Counted from the first letter of the stretch, positions 1 to 7,883 are shown. The stretch is 15,224 nt of DNA from Candidatus Paracaedibacteraceae bacterium UBA6184 (GCA_002422845.1 DITM01000031.1:1-15224); one strand, 5' to 3'. The notes: generated by a model from the sequence alone, not told the origin. Made by a program: numbers and translations.

Positions 1-1781
1 TATCGGGTATGACAGGTTTAGGTGCAGCTATCACAGTTACAAACACAGATATTACAACGGTAAATGTTCCAACAACTGTAACGCAAGTAACTGTTCCAGC
101 TACGGTAACCAGCATCACTGGGGTTACGGGACTAGTCCGCATCAATCTAACCAGTACTGCAGCGTCAATTCCAAGCTGGATTAACAACTCTGCATTGACA
201 ACATCAAATGCTACCTTAGATCTATCGGCTATGACAGGATTAGCTGCTGCTATTACAGTTACAAACACAGATATTACAACGGTAAATGTTCCAACAACTG
301 TAACGCAAGTAACTGTTCCAGCTACGGTGACGGTTCAACTTGCAAATGGACACTCAGGGTTAAGCAGGCTTGTGCTTACAGGTACTGCAGCATCAATTCC
401 AAACTGGGCTAACAACTCAGCATTGACAGCATCAAATGCTACCTTAGATCTATCGGGTATGACAGGCTTAGCTGCTGCTATTACAGTTACAAACACAGAT
501 ATTACTACGGTAACTGTTCCAACAACTGTAACGCAAGTAACTGTTCCAGCTACGGTAACCAGCATCACTGGGGTTACGGGACTAGTCCGCATCAATCTAA
601 CCGGTACTTCAGCAACTGTTCCGACATGGGCAACGGATGGGTCTATAACTACATCAAATGGTACCCTAGATCTATCGGGTATGACAGGCTTAGGATCATC
701 TATAAACCTTTCAAGCTTGAACACAGATATTACTAGCCTTGTTATTAATGCAAATGTTCAACCTACAAATATTAGTGATCGATTATCCAAAATTAAGCTA
801 ACCGGCACAACACAATCCGTTCCAGCTTGGGCAACCAATGGATCTATTACAACTGCAGACGCTACTTTAGATTTGTCAGGATTAACTAGTCTTTTAACAA
901 CATTAAATTTAAATGGATTGCATTCAGATATTAAAAATCTAATGTGTCCTGAAGCAGTAACAAGGATAACAAACTTTCCCAGTACAATAACAAGCTTAAC
1001 ATCAAACGTACCAGCATTGCTATCGACAAGAGATTCTAACTATTTATATCCACTGTCTCTTACTAGCTTATCAATAGTTGACAGCACGACTACGACACTT
1101 CCTGATGATTTCTTAAATGGTGCAGCAGGAGCTTTAATTACAAGCTTAGACCTTAGTGGATTAACTGCCGTCAAAACGATTGGGCATCGAGTCTGCAGCA
1201 GTGCTCCTATAAGAAGCATAAACTTAAGTGGACTAAAATCTGTAACTTCAATCGGAGCTGACTTTTTATTGGGTTGTACCGATCTAACAAGTATAGATCT
1301 AAGTGCATTTATTTCAGTCACCTCGATTAATAATCGATTCCTTAAAGATTGTTCTAAATTAGAGAGCCTTACGCTTTCAAGTTCAAGCAAAGTTTTTGAA
1401 ACTTTGCTGTCACAGAGTCCGTCGTTGAACTATCAAATGTTACAAAACTCTCCGATTACTAAGCTAAATGCACAGGCAGATACAAACGGAACTCTTTCGA
1501 CCAATACTATAGCTGGCATCATCGCCTTTCTTCCAAATGGGTTTGCCGCAATTAATCTTAAGGGAAATAATCAGTCAGTGCCAACATGGGTGAACAACAC
1601 CTCAATAACCCAGAGTAATGCAATCTTAGACCTAACCGAAATGACCAATATACCTAGTTTTTCTTTAAGTAGTATTCAGGTCAGCAAGTTCAAAACATTA
1701 CAGTTGTCTAGCTCAACCACTGCTAACAATACATCCGGCTGGTCTTCAACCAACGCCGGGAGGACCTGGACACGGCAGTAG
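1..1781 (+). CDS. Leucine-rich-repeat-like (BspA-type) repeat protein, 5' truncated by window edge
   Basis: The reading frame is open from the left edge (positions 3-8 are in frame before the ATG at 9), so only the C-terminal part, about 590 residues, is visible. It begins with Thr/Val-rich units of 74, 76, 74 and 67 residues, each carrying the motif LDLSGMTGL; these start at bases 9, 231, 459 and 681, and the next begins at 882. A more classical LRR region follows at about bases 1080-1390, with DLSGL, NLSGL and DLSAF strands spaced like BspA/LRR_5 repeats. A last partial unit (SVPTWVNNTSI) lies at about 1549-1680. Surface or secreted adhesin-like proteins often have this build, but the N-terminal export signal lies outside the window. 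The protein ends in NAGRTWTRQ, and an overlapping frame encodes a Gly/Pro-rich tail, so a late frameshift is possible. The LRR-like nature is fairly clear; the function is unknown. Confidence 0.8.
   Translation, partial: SGMTGLGAAITVTNTDITTVNVPTTVTQVTVPATVTSITGVTGLVRINLTSTAASIPSWINNSALTTSNATLDLSAMTGLAAAITVTNTDITTVNVPTTVTQVTVPATVTVQLANGHSGLSRLVLTGTAASIPNWANNSALTASNATLDLSGMTGLAAAITVTNTDITTVTVPTTVTQVTVPATVTSITGVTGLVRINLTGTSATVPTWATDGSITTSNGTLDLSGMTGLGSSINLSSLNTDITSLVINANVQPTNISDRLSKIKLTGTTQSVPAWATNGSITTADATLDLSGLTSLLTTLNLNGLHSDIKNLMCPEAVTRITNFPSTITSLTSNVPALLSTRDSNYLYPLSLTSLSIVDSTTTTLPDDFLNGAAGALITSLDLSGLTAVKTIGHRVCSSAPIRSINLSGLKSVTSIGADFLLGCTDLTSIDLSAFISVTSINNRFLKDCSKLESLTLSSSSKVFETLLSQSPSLNYQMLQNSPITKLNAQADTNGTLSTNTIAGIIAFLPNGFAAINLKGNNQSVPTWVNNTSITQSNAILDLTEMTNIPSFSLSSIQVSKFKTLQLSSSTTANNTSGWSSTNAGRTWTRQ
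9..880 (+). repeat. Tandem 222-228 bp coding repeats
   Basis: Unit boundaries, taken at the codon after the TCGGGT/TCGGCT-type motif, fall at 9, 231, 459, 681 and, in degenerate form, 882. Spacings are 222, 228, 222 and 201 bp. The stretch from about 33 to 152 recurs almost unchanged at about 483-602, 450 bp downstream. The intervening unit differs in its second half, at about 328-375. This gives an A-B-A' arrangement at DNA level, and all period changes are multiples of three. Confidence 0.9.
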
Positions 1782-1850
1782 CGCTCTGACATTGCTCTAG
1801 AAGGTATAGATTGCGATGAGAGTAAAGCACACACATACTAGATAGCGTAG

Positions 1851-2248
1851 TCATGAGATGTTCAACCAACGAGCGAGGCATTTAATGTATAGCAACCAGG
1901 AATGAAGAGGTGTTCCTGGCGTATCGTGTGGCGATCTCTCTCCATCACTTTAGATGAAGAAATGCATTTTCAACCACTTGTCTAAGAGCATACATATCTT
2001 TGTCGTAGTATCGTTGATCGGTGCGATTCTTTCGGGGGGGATTACAAGTATCATTTCTCTGTAACACTGCTCTTGTTTAACAATAGCAGTGTTGTCATAT
2101 CCCCCATAGGGGCTGACTTGTAAGTAATCAGCTGTGACACCCCCGATGTAACAAGGACTCTGACCGGCTTACCCACCGCATCCACGGTCAAATATACCGT
2201 GCTGTCGTTCCCGCCACAAATTGCAGTGCGATTTGCTTGATCTGCCAA
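1851..2248 (-). pseudogene. Degraded IS5/IS4-type DDE transposase remnant
   Basis: Read on the minus strand in shifting frames, this stretch reconstructs the C-terminal half of an IS5-type transposase. It runs from a GGNDSTVYLTVDAVGKP segment through GGYDNTAIVKQ, VIPP/RKNRTDQRYYDKD and YALRQVVENAFLHLK to WREIATRYARN and CLARWLNIS, ending at a TGA at 1851-1853. The block YALRQVVENAFLHLK (bases 1948-1992) fits the Y-2-R-3-E-6-K signature that carries the catalytic Glu in IS4/IS5-type enzymes. I see at least four lesions: frameshifts at the C-runs 2140-2144 and 2034-2040, an in-frame TGA at 1945-1947, and a further frameshift before KCLARWLN. The stretch that should carry the second catalytic Asp appears deleted, and the N-terminal half is gone. 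It cannot encode an active enzyme. The 65-codon frame at 2051-2248 is only a piece of it. Confidence 0.8.
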
Positions 2249-2260
2249 TGTGATGTAAAA

Positions 2261-2524
2261 CTATTCGTAGTGAGTCCACATACGAAGAACTTTTACTGTT
2301 TTGATATCATAATAAACGGCATACATTAAGCGATGTTGAATATTAATCCGTCTTGAATATACCCCCTTTAAATCTCCCGATAATTTTTCATATGGGGGTG
2401 AGTTTTGGCAAGGGGTTTCTCTCACCACCTCTATCAAAGTTTCAGCTTTTGCTTTCAACCCTGCTTCTGAAATCCTTTTGGCATCTTTGGCTGCTTGTGG
2501 AGTAAATACTATATCCCAGGTCAC
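2261..2524 (-). CDS. yoeB: YoeB/Txe-family mRNA interferase toxin
   Basis: This is the toxin of a type II toxin-antitoxin pair. YoeB proteins bind the ribosome A site and cleave mRNA when the antitoxin is lost. The 87-residue protein matches the family in length. The segment YEKLSGDLKGVYSRRI is followed by QHRLMYAV and the C-terminal WTHYE. Glu46, Arg65 and His85 line up with the catalytic Glu46, Arg65 and His83 of E. coli YoeB. It starts with GTG and overlaps the antitoxin stop by four bases (GTGA), so translation is probably coupled. All key residues are present, so it looks functional. It ends 12 bases from the transposase remnant. Confidence 0.88.
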   Translation of the reverse strand: MTWDIVFTPQAAKDAKRISEAGLKAKAETLIEVVRETPCQNSPPYEKLSGDLKGVYSRRINIQHRLMYAVYYDIKTVKVLRMWTHYE

Positions 2525-2766
2525 CAGTCTAATTTCCTAGTACATTGATCTGTGGGTGTTTTCCACTCTTCTATTAAAGACTCTTTCAACCCTGGCACTG
2601 ACAAAATGAACAAAGTTTCTTCGATCGATCGCCAATCTTCCTGAGAAATTAATACTGCATTATGTCGCTTTCCCGTAATATGAACTGGCTGATGAGACGT
2701 TGAGACTTCATCAATAAGTTTATATAGGTTGGCTCTTGCAATACTTGCTGAATAAATACTGGCCAT
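2521..2766 (-). CDS. yefM: YefM/Phd-family antitoxin
   Basis: This 81-residue protein is the antitoxin partner of the adjacent YoeB-type toxin. The N-terminal part (MASIYSASIARANLYKLIDEV, then PVHITGKRHNAVLISQEDW) is typical of the Phd/YefM DNA-binding fold. The C-terminal third (EETLFILSVPGL onward) is the toxin-binding tail. In this family the antitoxin, alone and with the toxin, represses its own promoter. The ATG is preceded by AGGAG (2773-2777 on the plus strand), which supports this start. The antitoxin precedes the toxin, as is usual for yefM-yoeB. Confidence 0.88.
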   Translation of the reverse strand: MASIYSASIARANLYKLIDEVSTSHQPVHITGKRHNAVLISQEDWRSIEETLFILSVPGLKESLIEEWKTPTDQCTRKLDW

Positions 2767-2775
2767 GACTTACTC

Positions 2776-2820
2776 CTGTTATAACAGAAATAGCGTACCA
2801 CAAATTGTACCAGATGTCAA
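2776..2820 (-). promoter_or_regulatory. yefM-yoeB promoter with candidate operator
   Basis: On the minus strand a perfect TTGACA (2815-2820) lies 17 bp upstream of TACGCT (2792-2797), a good sigma70-type arrangement. A perfect 12-bp palindrome CTGTTATAACAG (2776-2787) covers the region just after the -10 and overlaps the Shine-Dalgarno sequence. Two GTACC direct repeats (2795-2799 and 2807-2811) overlap the -10 and spacer. YefM operators in E. coli use TGTACA-type cores, so these repeats are plausible antitoxin sites. The operator assignment is inference. Confidence 0.6.
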
Positions 2821-2879
2821 GTTGCGCAGGTTTGATCCCGACTGCCCCTCGGGGCATTGTGGGGTGAAACGCTCTTTAT

Positions 2880-3530
2880 TTAATCACCCGCCCAATAATC
2901 ACAACCTTTAACCTTTGCTTTTTCAAAGGCCTCCTTCAACGTGGCGGAGATGATGATAGATGGGTGAAACTTAGCATCCCGAGCAATATGGATCGGTTCC
3001 ATAGGTTGATCTCTTATAATAAATCCACCCCTTTCATATCCACAAATTGTTTTATTGTCTGTAAGATAATAAATTTTACGTTTCTCTGGATCAGAAACAT
3101 CAAATTCATTTAAGATATTGATGGCTTTATATGTATCCAAAACTCCATCTTTACATTCAATGGTTGCACTAAACACTTGAAACTCTTCTGGACAAAGTTT
3201 GTTTAATATCTGCATTACTTTTTGGCTTAACAAAATATCATTGGGTGTATTCACCCAAACAATATCATACCTTTGAATAATTTTTGATGTGGTGTCCACC
3301 TCAAATCGGAACTGATAATCAAAGGTTGCATTCAATGGTTTTACCGCCATAAAATCATATAGTCTATTCTCAGGATCGTTATGCAGACATGTTCCGATAT
3401 GTGCGTTCCTATATCCATCTGAAAGTATTAGTTTAAAAGGGTTTACTCCTTGACAGATATTAATAAACTCATCTGTAACTTTTAAATTCATTGATTCACC
3501 CTTAATCTCTATATTTGACAATTCTAACAT
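2880..3530 (-). CDS. Imm11-like (DUF1629) immunity-type protein
   Basis: The gene encodes 216 residues from the first ATG. The C-terminal two thirds resemble the Imm11/DUF1629 family: YDIVWVNTPNDILLSQKV, then a YKAINILNEFDVSDPEKRK segment, then an IHIARDAKFHPSIIISATLKEAFEKA stretch ending in KGCDYW. Members are thought to neutralise polymorphic toxins, but many are orphans of unknown role. No cognate toxin gene is visible beside it. Its other neighbours are mreD 69 bp upstream and yefM-yoeB downstream on the same strand. A second ATG at 3489-3491 (residue 14) has a better ribosome binding site (AAGGGTGA about 5 bases upstream), so a 203-residue product is at least as likely. There is no signal peptide or membrane segment, so it is probably cytoplasmic. 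The family call is by motif memory only. Confidence 0.62.
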   Translation of the reverse strand: MLELSNIEIKGESMNLKVTDEFINICQGVNPFKLILSDGYRNAHIGTCLHNDPENRLYDFMAVKPLNATFDYQFRFEVDTTSKIIQRYDIVWVNTPNDILLSQKVMQILNKLCPEEFQVFSATIECKDGVLDTYKAINILNEFDVSDPEKRKIYYLTDNKTICGYERGGFIIRDQPMEPIHIARDAKFHPSIIISATLKEAFEKAKVKGCDYWAGD

Positions 3531-3599
3531 GATTTAATTTCTCTCATGTTACTATCTCTTTGATTCTTGCATACTCAATTTATTCCAGCGCCCACTACT

Positions 3600-4076
3600 T
3601 TATAACGTAGCAAATCGACTGTATAACGGAGCCATTAGTTTTACCCACACGGGAAACCACAGAATCCCAACGACGACATCAAATAGCTGATATGTCATCG
3701 AAAATGGCATCTTTAATTGAAATGCTAATAGCCACTTCCCTACCCCAATTACTACAATCAAACTACCGATGCTTTGCCATAAATAATTAAATTCTTTATG
3801 CAATAAAAACCGACGGTCCATGTGGATGATGCTCATTAACGCTAAATATATGAATGTTTCTTCACCTAACAAGTGCCCCGACAAACTATCGCAAATCAAT
3901 CCCAATCCGACCAATAACGAAATGGGTACAAAATCCGATCGAAATACACTCCAATAAAATATAGCAATATAGGCAAACGATTGTATTCCGGATAGAATAC
4001 TGAAACAGACTCCGATGATAATCGCAAAGCCCGGAACATATTGATAAATCTTGATTTTATTGGGAAACATGTTCAA
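3600..4076 (-). CDS. mreD: Rod shape-determining protein MreD
   Basis: This 158-residue inner-membrane protein of the elongasome works with MreB and MreC to organise lateral wall synthesis. Nearly all of it is hydrophobic, with about five membrane segments. The GLICDSLSGHLLGEETFIYLAL stretch is typical of MreD. Length is normal for the family. The first possible start is TTG at 4074-4076, just after an in-frame TGA. The ATG two codons later (4068-4070) is equally likely. Either way the start lies inside the end of mreC (overlap up to 20 bp), so translation is probably coupled. It is the last gene of the run from the znuA-like gene. Confidence 0.9.
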   Translation of the reverse strand: MNMFPNKIKIYQYVPGFAIIIGVCFSILSGIQSFAYIAIFYWSVFRSDFVPISLLVGLGLICDSLSGHLLGEETFIYLALMSIIHMDRRFLLHKEFNYLWQSIGSLIVVIGVGKWLLAFQLKMPFSMTYQLFDVVVGILWFPVWVKLMAPLYSRFATL

Positions 4077-4935
4077 TCATGGTCTCGCTCAGTGATGATA
4101 ATACATACACAAACAACGTTGTATCCAACTCATGAATCAGATGTATTTTTGTGTCAGCAGATTTCTTTTCAATGACGGCGACATTGATCCCTCTGGGAAA
4201 GACTCCTCCTTGTCCGGAGGTCAACAATCGATCACCATCTGCTAATTGATCCGCCAACACATATTCTAATAAGACACCTTGTCGTATGTCTCCTTTAATC
4301 ACCCCAACAGCATTGGTGCGCTCAACATATACTGGAACAGATGATAAAGGATGGGACAGCAACATCACCTCAGCCGTTTTCTGACCAACAGCAATCACCT
4401 TCCCAACCAGTCCATGGGCACTAATCACAACTGAATCTTTTTGAATGCCAGATTTAATCCCAACATCCAAAAACCCCTTATGTCGACCTTGATATCCTTG
4501 TGGGATAAACATCTGACTTGTTAATGCCGAAACCTTAAGGTCTTTTTTATAATTCAACAATTCGTGCAAGACATGCATTTCATTGCGCAGACGCTGCACT
4601 TCTAACTTCCAAAACTGAATGGTTTCATCTTTTTCATGCAACTGTCGTTCGTATTTTTTATACGGACTAAAAAGATCACGAATATTATGAGTTACCGTAT
4701 GTGTCACATCCACACTTAAATCTACCAGCGGCAATGTCGCATCAACGATCATCGTTTTGATTGTTTGGGTAAAATATTGATGGCGATAATCCATAATCGA
4801 CAGAACGATCACCCCCAACATTGCAAACATTAACGTAATCTTTGCAGCATTTATACGCACCCTAAAAAAGGATGCGGAAGGCCAAATTCGCCTTCCAAAT
4901 CGTGAATATTTTCGCTGAGATTGCCGCAAACGCAT
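4057..4935 (-). CDS. mreC: Rod shape-determining protein MreC
   Basis: MreC is the periplasmic scaffold that links the cytoskeletal MreB to the wall-synthesis enzymes. The 292 residues show a basic cytoplasmic N-terminus (1-31), one membrane segment (about 32-48) and a charged coiled coil (about 93-130, KKYERQLHEKDETIQFWKLE). These are followed by the beta-rich MreC domain with GLVGKVIAVG, PVYVERTNAVGVIKG and LLTSGQGGVFPRGI. Length is typical. The ATG lies two bases after the mreB stop codon, and the only Shine-Dalgarno-like sequence is a weak AAAG within the mreB end, which suggests coupling to mreB. Its 3' end overlaps mreD. Confidence 0.95.
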   Translation of the reverse strand: MRLRQSQRKYSRFGRRIWPSASFFRVRINAAKITLMFAMLGVIVLSIMDYRHQYFTQTIKTMIVDATLPLVDLSVDVTHTVTHNIRDLFSPYKKYERQLHEKDETIQFWKLEVQRLRNEMHVLHELLNYKKDLKVSALTSQMFIPQGYQGRHKGFLDVGIKSGIQKDSVVISAHGLVGKVIAVGQKTAEVMLLSHPLSSVPVYVERTNAVGVIKGDIRQGVLLEYVLADQLADGDRLLTSGQGGVFPRGINVAVIEKKSADTKIHLIHELDTTLFVYVLSSLSETMIEHVSQ

Positions 4936-4937
4936 GC

Positions 4938-5987
4938 TTAGACTTTAATCAAAACGTTATGTAAAGTATCCATATGCTCTAATGGTTTTCCAGTGCCCAA
5001 CGCCACACAATCCAACGGAGACTCTGCAACAGTCACAGGAAGCCCCGTTGCCGCACGCAAGACTTTATCCAAATTACGAAGCAATGCGCCACCGCCGGTC
5101 AATACAATTCCGCGATCAACGATATCTGCTGCCAATTCTGGATCCGTACGCTCTAATGCCATTTTGACACTACCAATAATCGATTGAACAGGTTCAGCAA
5201 TAGCTTCTGCAACCTGGCGTTCATTAATTGTAATTTCTCTGGGAACCCCAAGAATTAAATCACGACCTTTAATCTGCATGTTAATGCCATCACCATTCCC
5301 AGGGGAACACGCCGATGCAATTTCTTTTTTTATCCGCTCAGCTGTCGCTTCACCGATGTACAAATTTAATGTACGACGAATGTACGATATAATCGCTTCA
5401 TCAATCACATCTCCTCCAACACGTAATGAATGCGAATACACAAGCCCACCCAAGGACACGATACCAACCTCTGTGGTTCCGCCACCGATATCCACAATCA
5501 TCGATCCAGCAGGTTCAGTCACGGGAAGTCCTGCGCCAATTGCAGCAGCCATGGGCTCTTCCATCAAGAACACTTCACGAGCCCCTGCATTTTCTGCAGA
5601 ATCTTGAATCGCACGACGCTCAACAGGCGTTGCACCAGATGGCACACAAATAATAATTTGGGGACTGATAAATGATCTACGGTTGTGTACTTTACGAATA
5701 AAGTGTTTGATCATTTCTTCGGCAATTTCAAAGTCTGCAATCACACCATCTTTCATCGGTCGAATTGCTTTGATATTCCCGGGCGTTTTACCAACCATTT
5801 GCTTGGCTTCTTCACCCACAGCCAATACCTTTTGCTTACCATGTTTGTCAATGATCGCAACCACTGACGGTTCGTTTAAAACAATCCCCTTACCCCGCAC
5901 ATACACCAATGTATTAGCAGTACCAAGATCGATTGCCATATCAGCTGAAAACAGCCCCTTTAATTTCGAAAAAATATTTTTGGCCAT
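4938..5987 (-). CDS. mreB: Rod shape-determining protein MreB, bacterial actin
   Basis: MreB forms membrane-bound filaments that direct cell-wall elongation. The 349-residue protein is full length. The actin-fold nucleotide motifs are present: DLGTANTLVY (20-29, phosphate 1), VPSGATPVERRAI, DIGGGTTEVGI (phosphate 2) and VLTGGGALLRNLD (adenosine). The short N-terminal stretch MAKNIFSKLKGLF can form an amphipathic membrane-binding helix. A good ribosome binding site (AGGAAG) precedes the ATG. It lies 21 bp after miaA and 2 bp before mreC in one transcriptional run. The sequence is well conserved and no lesion is seen. Retention of mreBCD implies that the organism still elongates as a rod. Confidence 0.98.
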   Translation of the reverse strand: MAKNIFSKLKGLFSADMAIDLGTANTLVYVRGKGIVLNEPSVVAIIDKHGKQKVLAVGEEAKQMVGKTPGNIKAIRPMKDGVIADFEIAEEMIKHFIRKVHNRRSFISPQIIICVPSGATPVERRAIQDSAENAGAREVFLMEEPMAAAIGAGLPVTEPAGSMIVDIGGGTTEVGIVSLGGLVYSHSLRVGGDVIDEAIISYIRRTLNLYIGEATAERIKKEIASACSPGNGDGINMQIKGRDLILGVPREITINERQVAEAIAEPVQSIIGSVKMALERTDPELAADIVDRGIVLTGGGALLRNLDKVLRAATGLPVTVAESPLDCVALGTGKPLEHMDTLHNVLIKV

Positions 5988-6008
5988 GGGTCTTCCTTTT
6001 TATAAATC

Positions 6009-6923
6009 CTACATTCCTGAGTTGTGACAAAACATTAACAGTTTGTCCACATTAAATTGAGGCTCGTCCAAACTTATATCTGCATCAAATTGGTGTCTAA
6101 ACCAAGTTAATTGGCGCTTAGCATATTGACGGGTTTTGGTTTGAGCCTGCTCGATAGACTGTGATTCAGTAAAAAGCCCATCTAAATAAGCTGTTACCTC
6201 GTCAAAGCCAATCGCTTTTGCCGCATAATTATTGTTTATATCTTGATATGTGGTACGAAACACTTGAACTTCGCTTGTTATACCATTTTTCCACATAGAA
6301 ACAAAGCGCTGATTGATACGATGATATAAAATTTCACGTTCATGGGTACATAAGACTTTGATAAAGCGCTGCTTCTGCGGATGTTGCAATTGATACCATT
6401 CTTGAAGTGGCTTTCCCGTTGCTTCCAACACTGTCCACGCTCTCATGACGCGATGAACATCCGTCACACGCAGATGCTCTGGAAGATTCGGATCTTTTGA
6501 TTGCAGATCTTGGAATAAAACCTCCATGCCCTGTGTTTGGATAATCTCCTCTGCTCGCTGCATCACCTCATCCGGCACATCCGGTATGGGGGCAATCCCT
6601 TCCATCAATACCTTTAGATAAAAGCCCGTCCCACCCACAATTATGGGCTGCTTACCCACAGCTTTAGCCTGAGTGATAGCCTCTTGAACCAGCCCAACCC
6701 AGCGCACAACATCGCATTTATCATCAGGTTCAAAGTAATTGTACAGAACATGACGTCCCTCTTGAATAACAGGTTGAGCTGTTAACTGAGGCAACCCTCT
6801 ATACACCTGCAAACTATCAGCATTGATAATGACCCCATCCAAGGCATCACACACCTGTTCTGCAATATCAGATTTCCCACCCGCAGTAGGCCCCGTGATA
6901 ATAATCGGAATCAATTCAGACAT
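6009..6923 (-). CDS. miaA: tRNA dimethylallyltransferase MiaA
   Basis: MiaA adds a dimethylallyl group from DMAPP to N6 of adenosine 37 in tRNAs that read codons starting with U. The 304-residue protein has the P-loop TGPTAGGKSD (10-19), the DSLQVYRGLPQLTAQP segment (36-51) whose Asp is the proposed catalytic base, GGTGFYLKVLMEGIAPIPDVP, and the C-terminal KRQLTWFRHQ (about 269-278). Length is normal. The start ATG has only a weak GGGA upstream; it lies 12 bp after the accA stop, which suggests co-transcription and possibly translational coupling. The gene is intact. Confidence 0.96.
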   Translation of the reverse strand: MSELIPIIITGPTAGGKSDIAEQVCDALDGVIINADSLQVYRGLPQLTAQPVIQEGRHVLYNYFEPDDKCDVVRWVGLVQEAITQAKAVGKQPIIVGGTGFYLKVLMEGIAPIPDVPDEVMQRAEEIIQTQGMEVLFQDLQSKDPNLPEHLRVTDVHRVMRAWTVLEATGKPLQEWYQLQHPQKQRFIKVLCTHEREILYHRINQRFVSMWKNGITSEVQVFRTTYQDINNNYAAKAIGFDEVTAYLDGLFTESQSIEQAQTKTRQYAKRQLTWFRHQFDADISLDEPQFNVDKLLMFCHNSGM

Positions 6924-6935
6924 AGGATATTCCCG

Positions 6936-7883
6936 TTACAGGCGTCCCATCTGCAAAAACTTTTGCTGACGCTTTGCAATAAATGTATGCTGTTCCACTC
7001 CGTCATACACTTTAAGTGCTGAATTGACATAACGTCCAACGGTTAAAATAGTCTCTTCAATGTGACGATGTGCCCCTCCGACTTTTTCAGGAATGATCTG
7101 ATCAATAATCTTCAACTCTAAAAGATTGGGAGCCGTTAACTTTTGTGCAGCCGCAGCCTCTTCTTTTTTATCAGAATCTTTCCACAAAATAGACGCACAT
7201 CCTTCCGGTGAAATCACTGAATACACCGAATTTTCTAACATCATCACTGTATCAGCAACTGCAATGGCAATGGCTCCACCCGATCCGCCTTCACCAATAA
7301 TCGTACTCACCATTGGAACATTAATGCTTAAACACGTTTCAATAGACCTCGCAATCGCTTCAGCCTGACCACGTTCTTCAGCATCCACACCAGGATATGC
7401 CCCAGGTGTATTAACAAATGTTATAACTGGCAATCCAAACTGGTGTGCCATTTCCATCAAACGTACAGCCTTACGGTATCCTTCAGGTCGTGCACATCCA
7501 AAGTTATGTCGGATTCTAGATTCCAGATCAGTCCCTTTTTGATGTCCCATAATGACAACGGAACGACCTTCGAATCGCCCTAATCCACCCACAATCGCTT
7601 GATCTTCACCAAACTGACGATCCCCTGCAAGTGGCGTAAAATCTTCAACTAAACGGCCTACATAATCTAAAAACTGAGGGCGTTTTTCATGTCGTGCAAT
7701 TTGAACACGCTGCCAATCGGTAAGGTTGCTATACGCTTTAATCATCAGCTTATGCGCCTTATCTTCCATCGCAGAGATTTCTTTGGTTAAACCATAATCT
7801 TCTACGCCAGCAAACTTCTTAAGCTCGGCAATTTTTGATTCTAATTCAACGATTGACTTTTCAAAGTCTAATACTGCGCTCAT
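6936..7883 (-). CDS. accA: Acetyl-CoA carboxylase carboxyltransferase, alpha subunit
   Basis: AccA pairs with AccD to transfer the carboxyl group from carboxybiotin to acetyl-CoA, making malonyl-CoA for fatty-acid synthesis. The 315 residues match the usual length. Recognisable blocks are FTPLAGDRQFGEDQAIVGG (82-100), ARPEGYRKAVRLM (131-143), FVNTPGAYPGVDAEERGQAE (156-175), IGEGGSGGAIAIAVAD (196-211, oxyanion-type glycines) and YSVISPEGCASILWKD (221-236). A strong AGGAG lies upstream of the ATG. It sits 9 bp after nadK and 12 bp before miaA. The beta subunit accD is not in the window. Confidence 0.97.
   Translation of the reverse strand: MSAVLDFEKSIVELESKIAELKKFAGVEDYGLTKEISAMEDKAHKLMIKAYSNLTDWQRVQIARHEKRPQFLDYVGRLVEDFTPLAGDRQFGEDQAIVGGLGRFEGRSVVIMGHQKGTDLESRIRHNFGCARPEGYRKAVRLMEMAHQFGLPVITFVNTPGAYPGVDAEERGQAEAIARSIETCLSINVPMVSTIIGEGGSGGAIAIAVADTVMMLENSVYSVISPEGCASILWKDSDKKEEAAAAQKLTAPNLLELKIIDQIIPEKVGGAHRHIEETILTVGRYVNSALKVYDGVEQHTFIAKRQQKFLQMGRL

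Noticed and set aside
335..724. Minus-strand open frame of about 129 codons
   Set aside because: It is the antisense of the Thr/Val-rich repeats, whose regular codons leave the opposite strand open. It has no ribosome binding site and its composition mirrors the sense repeats.
1040..1390. Minus-strand open frame of about 116 codons
   Set aside because: It is antisense to the LRR region of the same gene, and the repeats explain its openness.
1896..1919. Inverted repeat CCAGGAA/TTCCTGG as a terminator for the repeat-protein gene
   Set aside because: It lies more than 110 bp beyond the stop, has no T-run, and falls within the transposase remnant coding sequence.
2843..2856. Hairpin TGCCCC-TC-GGGGCA as a terminator
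   Set aside because: The stem is GC-rich and well placed, but the loop is only two bases and no T-run follows on either strand. I also considered a tRNA remnant here but found no consistent cloverleaf.
5278..6027. Several plus-strand open frames across mreB
   Set aside because: They are antisense shadows of a highly conserved, intact gene.
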